Assembly (NCBI RefSeq): GCF_009707545.1
Contig: NZ_WLYK01000001.1
Coordinates: forward strand, 682,001 to 746,000
Length of the DNA stretch: 64,000 nt
Reading direction: 5' to 3'
DNA from: Nakamurella alba
GTDB taxonomy: Bacteria > Actinomycetota > Actinomycetes > Mycobacteriales > Nakamurellaceae
Made by a program: the position numbers and the translations under genes. Positions 45,867-54,295 of this stretch are shown here, piece after piece. How positions within the stretch are numbered: the stretch's first letter is position 1; each line of letters starts with the position of its first letter. The notes under the pieces were generated by a model, which made no database searches, was not told where the DNA came from, and saw only the letters and a program-made list of their open reading frames with translations.

Positions 45867-45884
45867 ATGTCTGCCGTGCACCAT
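45867..45884. promoter_or_regulatory. Candidate LysR operator between exporter and lysR
   Basis: A T-N11-A motif (45868 to 45880) lies in an ATG...CAT imperfect palindrome within the 70-base divergent intergenic region. This is the LysR-family operator pattern. It lies next to the lysR -10 box, so autoregulation is plausible. Confidence 0.35.
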
Positions 45885-45885
45885 C

Positions 45886-45891
45886 TATGCT
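45886..45891 (+). promoter_or_regulatory. -10 box for leaderless lysR mRNA
   Basis: TATGCT ends eight bases before ATG 45900, indicating a leaderless transcript and fixing that start over the open extension to 45867. Confidence 0.45.
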
Positions 45892-45899
45892 TCCGACGC

Positions 45900-46751
45900 A
45901 TGGAGCTCGAGCTGCGTCATCTGCGGACGCTGGTGGCGGTGCAGGACGCCGGCACGATCACCGATGCGGCGATCGATCTGGGGCTGTCCCAGCCCGCGGT
46001 GTCACGGTCGTTGGCGCAGCTGGAGCAGGTGCTGGGGGTGCAGCTGGTGGCCCGGTCCTCGCGGGAGCTGGCGCTGACCGAGGCGGGTGCGCGCACCTAC
46101 GATGCCGCAGTCGCGGCGCTGCGGGCGGTGGCGGCGGTGCAGGACGCGGCGTCAGGGGTGGTGCCGCCGCTGCGGGTGGGATTCAGCTGGGCGGCGTTCG
46201 GCGAGCGCACCACGGTGATCCTGCGGTCGTGGCGCCAGGAGCATCCGGAGGTGCCGCTGGAACTGCGTCGGGTCGACCGCCGGGATGCCGGACTGCGCCG
46301 GGGTGCGGTGGACGTGGCCATCATCCGAGGTGACTTCTCCGACCCGCTGCTGCAGACGGTCGAACTCGCGCGGGAGGGCCGGATGGCGGCAGTCGCGGCC
46401 GGACACCTGTTGGCGGGGCGGGTGGAGGTGCGTCTGGACGACCTGGCGGACGAGACCCTGGCGCTGACGCCGACGACGGGCACCACCACGACCGGGCTCT
46501 GGCCGTCCGCGCACCGACCGCAGCGGATCGTCGTGGTGGGCAACGTCGACGAGTGGCTGGCCAGCATCGCTGCGGGCGAGGCGATCGGCGTGACTCCGGC
46601 CGCGACCGCCTTCCAGCACCCGTTGCCGGGCGTCGTCTACCTGCCGCTCGTCGATGCGCCGGACGTGCCGGTGCAGCTCGCCTGGCCGTTGCACGCGCCG
46701 CATCCGGCGGTGCTGGCCCTGCGGGACCTGTTGTCCCGCTTGTTGTCCTGA
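45900..46751 (+). CDS. LysR-family transcriptional regulator
   Basis: A 283-residue regulator. Residues about 3-62 are the winged helix-turn-helix (LRHLRTLVAVQDAGTITDAA, LSQPAVSRSLAQLEQVLGVQ), followed by a periplasmic-binding-protein-like effector domain starting near residue 90. Divergent from the EamA exporter with one shared 70-base promoter region, the classic LysR arrangement. The effector is unknown; an amino acid would fit the neighbour. Confidence 0.9.
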   Translation: MELELRHLRTLVAVQDAGTITDAAIDLGLSQPAVSRSLAQLEQVLGVQLVARSSRELALTEAGARTYDAAVAALRAVAAVQDAASGVVPPLRVGFSWAAFGERTTVILRSWRQEHPEVPLELRRVDRRDAGLRRGAVDVAIIRGDFSDPLLQTVELAREGRMAAVAAGHLLAGRVEVRLDDLADETLALTPTTGTTTTGLWPSAHRPQRIVVVGNVDEWLASIAAGEAIGVTPAATAFQHPLPGVVYLPLVDAPDVPVQLAWPLHAPHPAVLALRDLLSRLLS

Positions 46752-47523
46752 GGTTCTGGTGGGGCTGAAGGGACCAGCTGCTGGTCGGGGGCCGGGCCGG
46801 TGCGCCGGCGTCGGCAGCCTCCGGCGGTCGGACATCGGCCTTGCCGCTCTGGTGGCGGATCTGCAACCGGTACCGAGGTCCGTGGCGAGGTAGAAGTCGG
46901 CAGCAACCGTCGACAGATGTGACATCCACTGGACCGGTCCCGCGTGGAGGTCGTCGCCGACCGCGATCGCCGCGAAGCGTCGACCTCGCCATGAGGTTGA
47001 AGTAGCCTGACTCTGGGAACGCCTGACAGTGGTCGAGCCGAAATACATTGTATTCCAACCTGTATCGGCACACCTGCCGGGCCACCCTTGGTCGGTCCGG
47101 GGTCGCACTCGCAGCGCCTGTCGGTGCCTCGTGGTGCGGTGTTCTCCGAGAAGGGTGGTGGTGGTTCTGGTGTCGGAGGGGGTGGGTCTGCATGCTGGGG
47201 TGATTCCCGGGGTGCCCTCGAGGTGAGGGGTGTCCCGGTCGGTCAACGCAACTGCCGAGGCAGGTGCTGAATATTGCCGTGTCTGAGATCTGCTGCCACG
47301 GCGGCGGTGCCGCCGGCGATGTGGTGGTGGGGTGACTTCGGGAGGCTTGCCGCTGTAGGTGACCGATATCTGTTGCAGGTAGCAGGGTGTCACGCGGTGG
47401 TCGCGGAGCGAAGTAGTTCGAGAAGTTCAGAACATCTGTTCCATAGCGCGTCTGGAACTGGTAAGTTTGTTGGCAGTTGCCTCGGGGTGGGGTTTCCGGT
47501 TCTCGTCGAAGGGAGGGTGTGTG
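46752..47523. other. Long intergenic region before the HNH nuclease gene
   Basis: 772 bases with no convincing gene on either strand; several open frames exist but lack family features or plausible starts. It is less GC-rich than its surroundings. It contains the AT-rich palindrome at 47042-47054 and, near 47511, the Shine-Dalgarno GGGAGG of the downstream gene. It may be a remnant of mobile or rapidly changing DNA. Confidence 0.5.
47042..47054. promoter_or_regulatory. AT-rich perfect palindrome, candidate operator
   Basis: AATACATTGTATT is a perfect inverted repeat with one central base, unusual in this GC-rich sequence. It could be a regulator binding site or a palindromic remnant; no neighbouring regulator is obvious. 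Confidence 0.35.
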
Positions 47524-50313
47524 ATGGCGCGTCGCCGCAGGGATGCTCGGGTGCTGCCGGCGGATCGGCGTGCGGTGGCGGCGCTGTCCGCGTTGGTGTC
47601 GAAGGATCCGTTGCAGCTCTCCGGTCGGGCGGTGGCGGACGGGGTGGCTGCGGCGGGGGAGGCGGTGGCCTTCGTCCAGGCGCGGATGTATCTGTGGGCG
47701 GCCGCCTTGGCGGCGCCGGAGAAGATTCCGTCGGCGATCGGTCTGCTCAAGTACCCGGCGAAAGCTGCAGCGGCGAAGGCTGCCGGGTCCGAAGGGGTCG
47801 AGGGGTCGAAGGAGTCGCGGGAGTCGCGGGAGCGGGCGGATGCGCGGCGGCGGATGGCGGGTGCGGAGGTGTCGGCGGCGTTGACGCTGTCGCCGGTGTC
47901 GGGTGATCTGTTCGTGGACCGGGCGTTGAACCTGGTCGGCGAACTGCAGGCGACGTGGGCGGTGTTCGAGCGGGGCGGGCTGGATCAGCAGCGGATGCGG
48001 ATGGTGCATGACCGGGCGATGCGGGTGGAGGACCCGGAGCGGATCGGCGAGTTCGAGGCGCGGGCGTTGGCGTTGGTGCCTGGTCGGGCGCCGGCGCAGT
48101 TGGAGCGGCTGCTGGACCGGTTGTGGCTGGACATGCACCCGGTGGCCGCCGCGGAGGCCGAGGAGCGGGCTTTCCAGCAGCGGTGCACGGGGCGGCGGGA
48201 TCTTGATCATGCGATGTCGCGGTTCTACGCCGAGTTGCGGGTGGAGGACGCGGTGATGGTGCAGGAGTTGATCGATGCGATCGCCCGCACCCTGGACGAG
48301 CAGGACGGGCGCACGTTGGCGCAGCGGCGGGCGGATGTGTTCGTGTCGATCTTCGCCCGGCTGGCCGAGGGTTGTGCGGTGGACGTGTCCGGGATCCTGG
48401 CCGCCGCCGCGGTGCTGGCCGCCGACCCCGACCTGGCCCGCCACGCCGCCGGCGACAGCACAGACGAGAACTCTGACGACGAAAGCCAGGACGACGGCGG
48501 CCCCGATGTCGACGGCCCCAACAGTGGCGACCAGTCGGACGGCGCCGAAGTCGGTAACTCGGACGACGGCGGCCGCGACGACGAGAACGCCGACGGCGAC
48601 AGTTCCGGCGGTGAGGGCCTCGAGGATGAGAGCTCTGACCGTGGCGACGGCCCGGACGGCGACAGGCCGGACAGCGACGCTTCGGGCGCCAAAGGCCACG
48701 GCGATGAGGGTACTTGCAGTGGCGGCGGCCCGGATGGCGAAGGTTCTGAAGGTGGGAACCTGGACGGCGACGGCTTGGGAGGAAGTTCCGATTCAGACGT
48801 TCCGGGCGACGAGGGCCAGGGCGGCGAGAATCGCTACGACGGCGTAAGTCCCGACGGCGAGGATCTTGATGGCTTCGACGCCGACCAGGATTCGAACGAG
48901 GAGACCGGTGTCGCGGGCGAAGGCTTCGGACGCGACCGCTCCGGCGGGACGGACATCGATACCGGTGTCGGCGAGCAGGTTTTCGATCCCGAGGGGAATT
49001 GGAGCGGTGTCGATCTGGGGTCGACGGCCGGGAGCCCCGATGACGAGGGCGCCGACGACCGGCAGCCGGACGAGCAGAACTTGGCGGAACAGGATGCCTG
49101 CGTCCAGGATTCGGACGAGCGGAGTGCCGCCGAGGAGAACACCGGCGACGCCGGCGACCAGGACCCTGTCCTTGGGGAGCCCGTCGACGGATACGAGCGC
49201 AGCGTGGGCGTCCTGAACGAGCGGGCCGAGGGCACCAGGCACGGTCTCGACGAGGGTGTGGTGGAAGACGACGAGAAATCCGAACGCGGCCAGCATCCCG
49301 GATCTGACCCGGAGTGCGCCCTGCCACCGGACGAACCAACCCCGGACGAGGGTGAAGCCCACCCATGCGAGGCCGACGCCACCACGGCGCCGACCGGCTC
49401 GAGCGACCCCGACAACGGCTCCGGAACAGCTTTCAACAGCTCCAACACGGGCACCTCGACCCCGGGCGACCCCGACGAACCGGCGCCCGGACCCGACTCG
49501 CCCGCAGACACCGGACCCGACTCGCTCGCCGACACCGGCGTCGACGAGCCCGCCTGGGCTGCAGCCAAGGAAGAAGCCCGCGCCCGCCGGGTCCGGGAAT
49601 TCGCGACCCGACTCGGACCCCGCTGCCACCGCGACCGGCCCTGCGACGACGCCCACGAGAACTGCACCGACCCGCTGATCACCCCCGCCCGCGGACACCG
49701 CACCGTCCGCCGCGGCCTGACCCCGCACCTGCTGCTCACCCTGTCCCTGGACACCTACGCCGAACTCGCCCAGCACCCCGGCCACCTCGAGCACTACGGC
49801 GCCGTCTCACCCGACCTCGCCCGCACCATCGCCGCCCTGTTCACCTCCGTCCAACTCGTCATCATCGACCCCGCCACCGGCGCACCCGTCGGCGCCTCCA
49901 AGCGCCGCTACGTGCCCTCCACCGAACTCGCCCGCAAGGTCCGCGCCCTCTCGCGCACCTGCTCCTGGTACGGCTGCAGCCGTCCCGCCGAACGCTGCGA
50001 CACCGACCACCACATCCCCTACAACCACGACGATCCCGACGCCGGCGGCGCCACCGACCTGTGCAACCTCGAGCCCTACTGCCGCTTCCACCACCGACTC
50101 AAGACCCACACCGACTGGACCATCCGCAAGCACCCCGACCGGTCCGCCACCTTCACCACCGCCACCGGCCGCATCGCCGAGAAACCACCACCGGCCACCA
50201 CCGACCCCGGCGAATGGACCGACACCGACACCTGGATCACCACCACCACGGAGACCACCCAGACCGACACCACGGAGCAGGTGACCGATGCCGACGAACC
50301 GCCGCCGTTCTGA
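47524..50313 (+). CDS. DUF222/HNH endonuclease-like protein with large acidic insertion
   Basis: A 929-residue protein. Residues about 10-310 are a DUF222-type helical region. Residues about 310-673 are low-complexity and dominated by Asp, Gly, Glu and Ser, probably disordered. A second conserved stretch (about 675-810) leads to an HNH nuclease motif at 813-862: CSWYGC, CDTDHHIPYNHDD, then LCNLEPYCRFHHRLKTH. The tail is Thr/Asp-rich. Family members are usually 400-550 residues. These genes are often multicopy in actinobacteria; their targets are unknown. The ATG at 47524 follows GGGAGG. Confidence 0.82.
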   Translation: MARRRRDARVLPADRRAVAALSALVSKDPLQLSGRAVADGVAAAGEAVAFVQARMYLWAAALAAPEKIPSAIGLLKYPAKAAAAKAAGSEGVEGSKESRESRERADARRRMAGAEVSAALTLSPVSGDLFVDRALNLVGELQATWAVFERGGLDQQRMRMVHDRAMRVEDPERIGEFEARALALVPGRAPAQLERLLDRLWLDMHPVAAAEAEERAFQQRCTGRRDLDHAMSRFYAELRVEDAVMVQELIDAIARTLDEQDGRTLAQRRADVFVSIFARLAEGCAVDVSGILAAAAVLAADPDLARHAAGDSTDENSDDESQDDGGPDVDGPNSGDQSDGAEVGNSDDGGRDDENADGDSSGGEGLEDESSDRGDGPDGDRPDSDASGAKGHGDEGTCSGGGPDGEGSEGGNLDGDGLGGSSDSDVPGDEGQGGENRYDGVSPDGEDLDGFDADQDSNEETGVAGEGFGRDRSGGTDIDTGVGEQVFDPEGNWSGVDLGSTAGSPDDEGADDRQPDEQNLAEQDACVQDSDERSAAEENTGDAGDQDPVLGEPVDGYERSVGVLNERAEGTRHGLDEGVVEDDEKSERGQHPGSDPECALPPDEPTPDEGEAHPCEADATTAPTGSSDPDNGSGTAFNSSNTGTSTPGDPDEPAPGPDSPADTGPDSLADTGVDEPAWAAAKEEARARRVREFATRLGPRCHRDRPCDDAHENCTDPLITPARGHRTVRRGLTPHLLLTLSLDTYAELAQHPGHLEHYGAVSPDLARTIAALFTSVQLVIIDPATGAPVGASKRRYVPSTELARKVRALSRTCSWYGCSRPAERCDTDHHIPYNHDDPDAGGATDLCNLEPYCRFHHRLKTHTDWTIRKHPDRSATFTTATGRIAEKPPPATTDPGEWTDTDTWITTTTETTQTDTTEQVTDADEPPPF

Positions 50314-50348
50314 CCGGGGTGTCCGGCGCGGACCGGCAGGTGCAGGAA

Positions 50349-50354
50349 TAGGGT
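50349..50354 (+). promoter_or_regulatory. -10 box for leaderless ilvD mRNA
   Basis: TAGGGT ends six bases before ATG 50361, supporting that codon over GTG 50358. Confidence 0.45.
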
Positions 50355-50360
50355 CGGGTG

Positions 50361-52097
50361 ATGACAGCCGCCGCTGGAACCACCGCAGGTACGACCACCG
50401 CGACCACCGCCGCCGACCTGAAGCCGCGCAGCCGGGACGTGACAGACGGGATCGAGAAGGCGCCCGCCCGTGGAATGTTGCGGGCGGTCGGGATGGGCGA
50501 CGACGACTGGGAGAAGCCGCAGATCGGGATCGGCAGCTCCTGGAACGAGATCACCCCGTGCAACCTGTCCCTGGACCGGCTGGCCCGCGCCGCGAAGGAA
50601 GGCGTGCACGCGGCGGGTGGCTACCCGCTGCAGTTCGGCACGATCTCGGTGTCCGACGGCATCTCGATGGGGCACGAGGGCATGCACTTCTCCCTGGTCT
50701 CCCGCGAGGTGATCGCCGACTCGGTGGAGACGGTCATGCAGGCCGAACGGCTCGACGGCTCCGTCCTGCTGGCCGGCTGCGACAAGTCACTGCCGGGCAT
50801 GTTGATGGCCGCCGCCCGGCTCGACCTCGCCTCGGTGTTCCTCTACGCCGGCTCGATCGCGCCGGGCTGGGTGAAGCTGTCGAACGGCACCGAGGGCTTC
50901 GTGACGCTCATCGACGCCTTCGAGGCGGTCGGCGCCTGCAAGGCCGGCCGGATGAGCGAGGACGACCTGGACCGGATCGAGCGGGCGATCTGTCCGGGCG
51001 AGGGCGCCTGCGGCGGCATGTACACCGCCAACACCATGGCCTCCGTGGCCGAGGCGATCGGGATGAGCCTGCCCGGCTCTGCGGCACCGCCGTCGGCCGA
51101 CAGGCGGCGGGACCACTTCGCGCGGCTGTCCGGCGAGGCCGCCGTCAACCTGCTCCGCCTGGGCATCACCGCCCGCGACATCATGACCCGCGAGGCGTTC
51201 GAGAACGCCATCACCGTGGTGATGTCGCTCGGCGGCTCCACGAACGCGGTCCTGCACCTGCTGGCGATCGCGCACGAGGCCGGTGTCCCGCTGGAGCTCG
51301 ACGACTTCAACCGGATCGGCGACCGCACCCCGCATCTCGGCGATCTCAAGCCGTTCGGGAAGTACGTCATGAACGACATGGACCGGGTCGGTGGCATCCC
51401 GGTGGTCATGAAGGCGCTGCTGGACGCCGGGCTGCTGCACGGCGACGCGCTGACCGTCACCGGGAAGACGATGGCCGAGAACCTGGCCGAGATGGAGATC
51501 CCCGGATTGGACGGCGATGTCGTCCGCACCCTGGACAACCCGATCCACCGGACCGGCGGGATCGCCGTCCTGCGAGGCAGTCTCGCGCCCGAAGGTGCCG
51601 TGGTGAAGACCGCCGGCTTCGACCTCGCCGTCTTCGAGGGACCGGTGCGGGTCTTCGAACGCGAGCGGGCCGCAATGGACGCCCTCACCGCCGGTGCGAT
51701 CTCGCCCGGCGACGTCGTTGTGATCCGCTACGAGGGCCCCAAGGGGGGCCCGGGCATGCGGGAGATGCTGGCCATCACCGGCGCCATCAAGGGCGCGGGC
51801 CTGGGCAAGGAGGTGCTGCTGCTCACCGACGGCCGGTTCTCCGGCGGCACCACCGGCCTGTGCATCGGCCACATCGCCCCGGAGGCGGCCGACGGCGGAC
51901 CGGTCGGACTGCTCCGCGACGGCGACCGGGTCAAGGTGGACATCGCCGCGAAGTCGCTGGAGCTGCTGGTCGACGCGGACGAACTGGACCGGCGCCGCGC
52001 CGAATGGCAGCCGCTGCCGCCCCGCTACGACCGCGGCGTCCTCGCGAAGTACTCGAAACTCGTGCAGTCGGCTTCCACCGGAGCGGTCACGGGCTGA
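50361..52097 (+). CDS. ilvD: Dihydroxy-acid dehydratase IlvD
   Basis: A 578-residue iron-sulfur dehydratase in valine, leucine and isoleucine synthesis. Cluster and active-site motifs include [58 protein letters not shown] and [20 protein letters not shown]. Stand-alone, not in an ilvBNC operon. It is followed after 36 bases by the membrane-protein/MNIO cassette; no functional link is known. Confidence 0.94.
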   Translation: MTAAAGTTAGTTTATTAADLKPRSRDVTDGIEKAPARGMLRAVGMGDDDWEKPQIGIGSSWNEITPCNLSLDRLARAAKEGVHAAGGYPLQFGTISVSDGISMGHEGMHFSLVSREVIADSVETVMQAERLDGSVLLAGCDKSLPGMLMAAARLDLASVFLYAGSIAPGWVKLSNGTEGFVTLIDAFEAVGACKAGRMSEDDLDRIERAICPGEGACGGMYTANTMASVAEAIGMSLPGSAAPPSADRRRDHFARLSGEAAVNLLRLGITARDIMTREAFENAITVVMSLGGSTNAVLHLLAIAHEAGVPLELDDFNRIGDRTPHLGDLKPFGKYVMNDMDRVGGIPVVMKALLDAGLLHGDALTVTGKTMAENLAEMEIPGLDGDVVRTLDNPIHRTGGIAVLRGSLAPEGAVVKTAGFDLAVFEGPVRVFERERAAMDALTAGAISPGDVVVIRYEGPKGGPGMREMLAITGAIKGAGLGKEVLLLTDGRFSGGTTGLCIGHIAPEAADGGPVGLLRDGDRVKVDIAAKSLELLVDADELDRRRAEWQPLPPRYDRGVLAKYSKLVQSASTGAVTG

Positions 52098-52106
52098 GCC
52101 CTCCCG

Positions 52107-52122
52107 GGGCACACTGGTGCCC
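52107..52122 (+). other. Small hairpin directly before the cassette's ribosome-binding site
   Basis: GGGCAC (52107-52112) pairs with GTGCCC (52117-52122) around ACTG, immediately before AGGAGG (52123-52128) of the next gene. It may end ilvD transcription or expose the ribosome-binding site. Confidence 0.35.
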
Positions 52123-52133
52123 AGGAGGCGCAG

Positions 52134-53060
52134 ATGAACGACACCTGGGGTATCCCCGGCCCGACGTTCCTGGGCTGGTACATCGTCCTCGGCCTGGCAT
52201 CCCTGGTGCTGGCGCTGGTGGTGCGGGCGGTCATCGGCCGCTCGCCGGCACCCGAGGGCCCGCCGCCCACCCCGGACCCGGAGGAGACCGGCTATCTCGC
52301 CGGTGGACCGGCGCGGGCGGTGTACGTCGCGCTGGCCGCGCTGCGCGCCCAACAGGTCCTGGTCGATGCCGGTCCGGGCGCGGTCGCGGTCGGCACCCTC
52401 GACCCGCGACAGCGGCTGACCCCGCTGCAGCAGGCGTTGGTCGCCGCGACCGGCCCCGGCCGCACCCTGCCCGGCGTGCGGTCGGACCCAGGTGTGCACG
52501 AGGCGCTCCGGGCGATCCGGCAGCGGCTGATCGCCGAAGGGCTGATCCGCAGCGACGGCACCCGAGTGGCCATGCAGCTCACTTTTCTGATCCCGGTGGC
52601 GGTACTCGTACTGGGCATGGTGCGGCTGGCGTTCGCTCTCCAGAACGGCCACGCCTTCGGCTACCTGCTCGTCGCCATGGGCGTCCTGCTGATCTGCACA
52701 CTGCCGCTGCTCAAGGTGCAGAGCGTGACCAGACGCGGCCGGCTGCGGGTCTTCTCGCTCCGCGCCGGCAACCGGCATCTGCTCGCCACCCGCAACCCGG
52801 CCTGGGCCACCTACGGAGCCGGCGGGCTCGCCCTCGGCGTCGCCCTGTTCGGCACCGCCGCGATGTTCTCCTTCGATCCGGCCTTCGCCGAGACCATCGG
52901 ACTGCCGCTCGAGCGCTACGGCGACCCGCGGGCCGGCGGCGACGGCGGCATCACGTCCAGCAGTTCCTGCGGTGGCAGCAGTGACGGCGGCGGGGGTGGC
53001 GGGGACGGCGGCGGTGGTGGGGGAGGATGCGGCGGCGGGGGAGGCGGCTGCGGTGGCTGA
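52134..53060 (+). CDS. TIGR04222-type membrane protein with Gly/Cys-rich C-terminal tail
   Basis: A 308-residue protein with membrane segments at about 11-33, 147-169, 175-193 and 226-248 and a soluble domain between the first two (about 55-145) of the TIGR04222 type. The last 40 residues are almost pure Gly with three Cys (279, 299 and 306), each followed by Gly-Gly, after a short Ser stretch. ATG 52134 follows AGGAGG. Its stop overlaps the MNIO gene by eight bases. The tail resembles a core peptide; that it is modified by the next gene's product is inference. What the protein does is unknown. Confidence 0.82.
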   Translation: MNDTWGIPGPTFLGWYIVLGLASLVLALVVRAVIGRSPAPEGPPPTPDPEETGYLAGGPARAVYVALAALRAQQVLVDAGPGAVAVGTLDPRQRLTPLQQALVAATGPGRTLPGVRSDPGVHEALRAIRQRLIAEGLIRSDGTRVAMQLTFLIPVAVLVLGMVRLAFALQNGHAFGYLLVAMGVLLICTLPLLKVQSVTRRGRLRVFSLRAGNRHLLATRNPAWATYGAGGLALGVALFGTAAMFSFDPAFAETIGLPLERYGDPRAGGDGGITSSSSCGGSSDGGGGGGDGGGGGGGCGGGGGGCGG

Positions 53061-53868
53061 CCTGGGCATCGGCATCGGCTGGCGCCCGGAGATCGAGCAC
53101 TTCGTGGCCGGGCTGCCCGGCCTGCGGTTCGTCGAGGTCGTGGCGGAGGGGATCGGCGACCACCTGCCCGAGTCCCTGCAGCAACTCCGCGACCGCGGTG
53201 TCACCGTCGTCCCGCACGGCACCCGGCTCTCCCTCGGCGGCGCGGAACCGGTGCCGGCGGACCGCATCGAGCAGTTCGCCCGCACCGCCCGGCTCACCGG
53301 CAGCCCGCTGGTCAGCGAGCACATCGCCTTCGTCCGGGCCGGCGGGGTGGAGGCCGGGCACCTGCTCCCGCTGCCGCGCACCCGGGAAGCGGTCGCCGCG
53401 GTCACCGCCAACGTCCGCCGGGTGCAGGCCGACCTCGACGTGCCGCTGGCCCTCGAACCCATCGCCGCGGTCTTCGACTGGCCCGACGAGGAGCTGAAGG
53501 AGGCGCAGTTCGTCACCGAGATCCTCGACGCCACCGGCTGTCCGCTGCTGCTGGACGTCGCGAACGTCTACGCCAACGCCATCAACCGCGGGCAGGACCC
53601 GGTCGCCGAGCTCACCGCCTTCCCGCTCGACCGGATCGCCTACGTGCACGTGGCCGGCGGCTCGGCGACACCGCAGGAGGGCGTCTACCACGACACCCAC
53701 ACCGACCCGGTGCCGGCGGAGGTGCTCGACCTCGTTGCGGAACTGTGCCGGCGCAGCACCCCGCCCGGACTCCTGCTCGAGCGCGACGGCGACTACCCGC
53801 CGGCCGCCGCACTCGCGCACGAGCTCGACGCGATCGCCGACGCCGCCGGGCGGCCCCGTGTCACCTGA
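53053..53868 (+). CDS. DUF692/MNIO-family iron oxidative enzyme
   Basis: A 271-residue TIM-barrel protein of the multinuclear non-haem iron-dependent oxidative (MNIO) superfamily, which includes MbnB (methanobactin) and TglH (3-thiaglutamate). Likely ligand/active-site residues are His55 (VPHGTRLSLGG), His90 (SEHIAF), Glu135 (LALEP), Asp168 and Asn171 (LLDVANVYANAINRG), His199 (YVHVAGG), Asp214 and His216 (HDTHTDPV) and Glu243 (LLERDGDYP). These enzymes oxidise Cys, Asp or other side chains of peptides, often with a partner protein. The GTG at 53053 overlaps the membrane-protein gene; its stop overlaps the partner gene by 11 bases. Confidence 0.88.
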   Translation: MADLGIGIGWRPEIEHFVAGLPGLRFVEVVAEGIGDHLPESLQQLRDRGVTVVPHGTRLSLGGAEPVPADRIEQFARTARLTGSPLVSEHIAFVRAGGVEAGHLLPLPRTREAVAAVTANVRRVQADLDVPLALEPIAAVFDWPDEELKEAQFVTEILDATGCPLLLDVANVYANAINRGQDPVAELTAFPLDRIAYVHVAGGSATPQEGVYHDTHTDPVPAEVLDLVAELCRRSTPPGLLLERDGDYPPAAALAHELDAIADAAGRPRVT

Positions 53869-54295
53869 CCTCGCCCGCGCCCAGGCGGCCCTGGTGGCCG
53901 GAGTGACCGGCACCGGCCCGGTGCCACCGGGTTTCGACGCGCAGCACCTCGAGGTGGCCCGGAAGGCCCTGCTACGCAAGCGGGCCGGTGAGGTCAGGGC
54001 CCGGTGGCCCTACCTGGCCGCCGATCTCGGCACACAGTTCCTGCCGATGTTCGTCGAGCTCGCAGCACACCGCGCCACCCTCGGATCGCTGCGGGACGGA
54101 TGGGATCTCGCCGAACTGGCCGAGAATGCCGGTCACCTCAAGACACTGGGGCGCAGGGAGTTGGTGCTGCGCCGACTGGATCTGACCTACGACGGCAGCA
54201 GCACGCCGCGGCCACGACACGGGTGGATCAGGACCGCACGGGCCGGGCGGACCCGAGCGCTGCAGATCGGGCGGCGGACCTGGGTCAGGAGCTGA
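53858..54295 (+). CDS. Probable MNIO partner protein
   Basis: A 145-residue soluble, helical protein. It starts at GTG 53858 inside the end of the MNIO gene (11-base overlap). Its N-terminal helices (ARAQAALVAGVTGTGPVPPG, HLEVARKALLRKRAGEVRARW, PYLAADLGTQFLPMFVELAA) are like those of small proteins encoded after DUF692 genes (DUF2063/MbnC-like), which bind precursor peptides or complete the enzyme. Identity is inferred mostly from position. The C-terminus is Arg-rich. Its last 11 bases overlap the convergent lacI-like gene. Confidence 0.68.
   Translation: MSPDLARAQAALVAGVTGTGPVPPGFDAQHLEVARKALLRKRAGEVRARWPYLAADLGTQFLPMFVELAAHRATLGSLRDGWDLAELAENAGHLKTLGRRELVLRRLDLTYDGSSTPRPRHGWIRTARAGRTRALQIGRRTWVRS

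Noticed and set aside
46152-48699. Long minus-strand open frames over lysR and the intergenic gap
   Set aside because: They are antisense to lysR and the HNH gene, with composition typical of shadow frames and no recognisable domain.
48793-49794. Minus-strand open frame inside the HNH gene with hydrophobic stretches
   Set aside because: It is the reverse of the Asp/Gly-rich forward codons (GAC-GGC read as GCC-GTC), which produces Ala/Val runs. The forward frame continues into a clear HNH domain.
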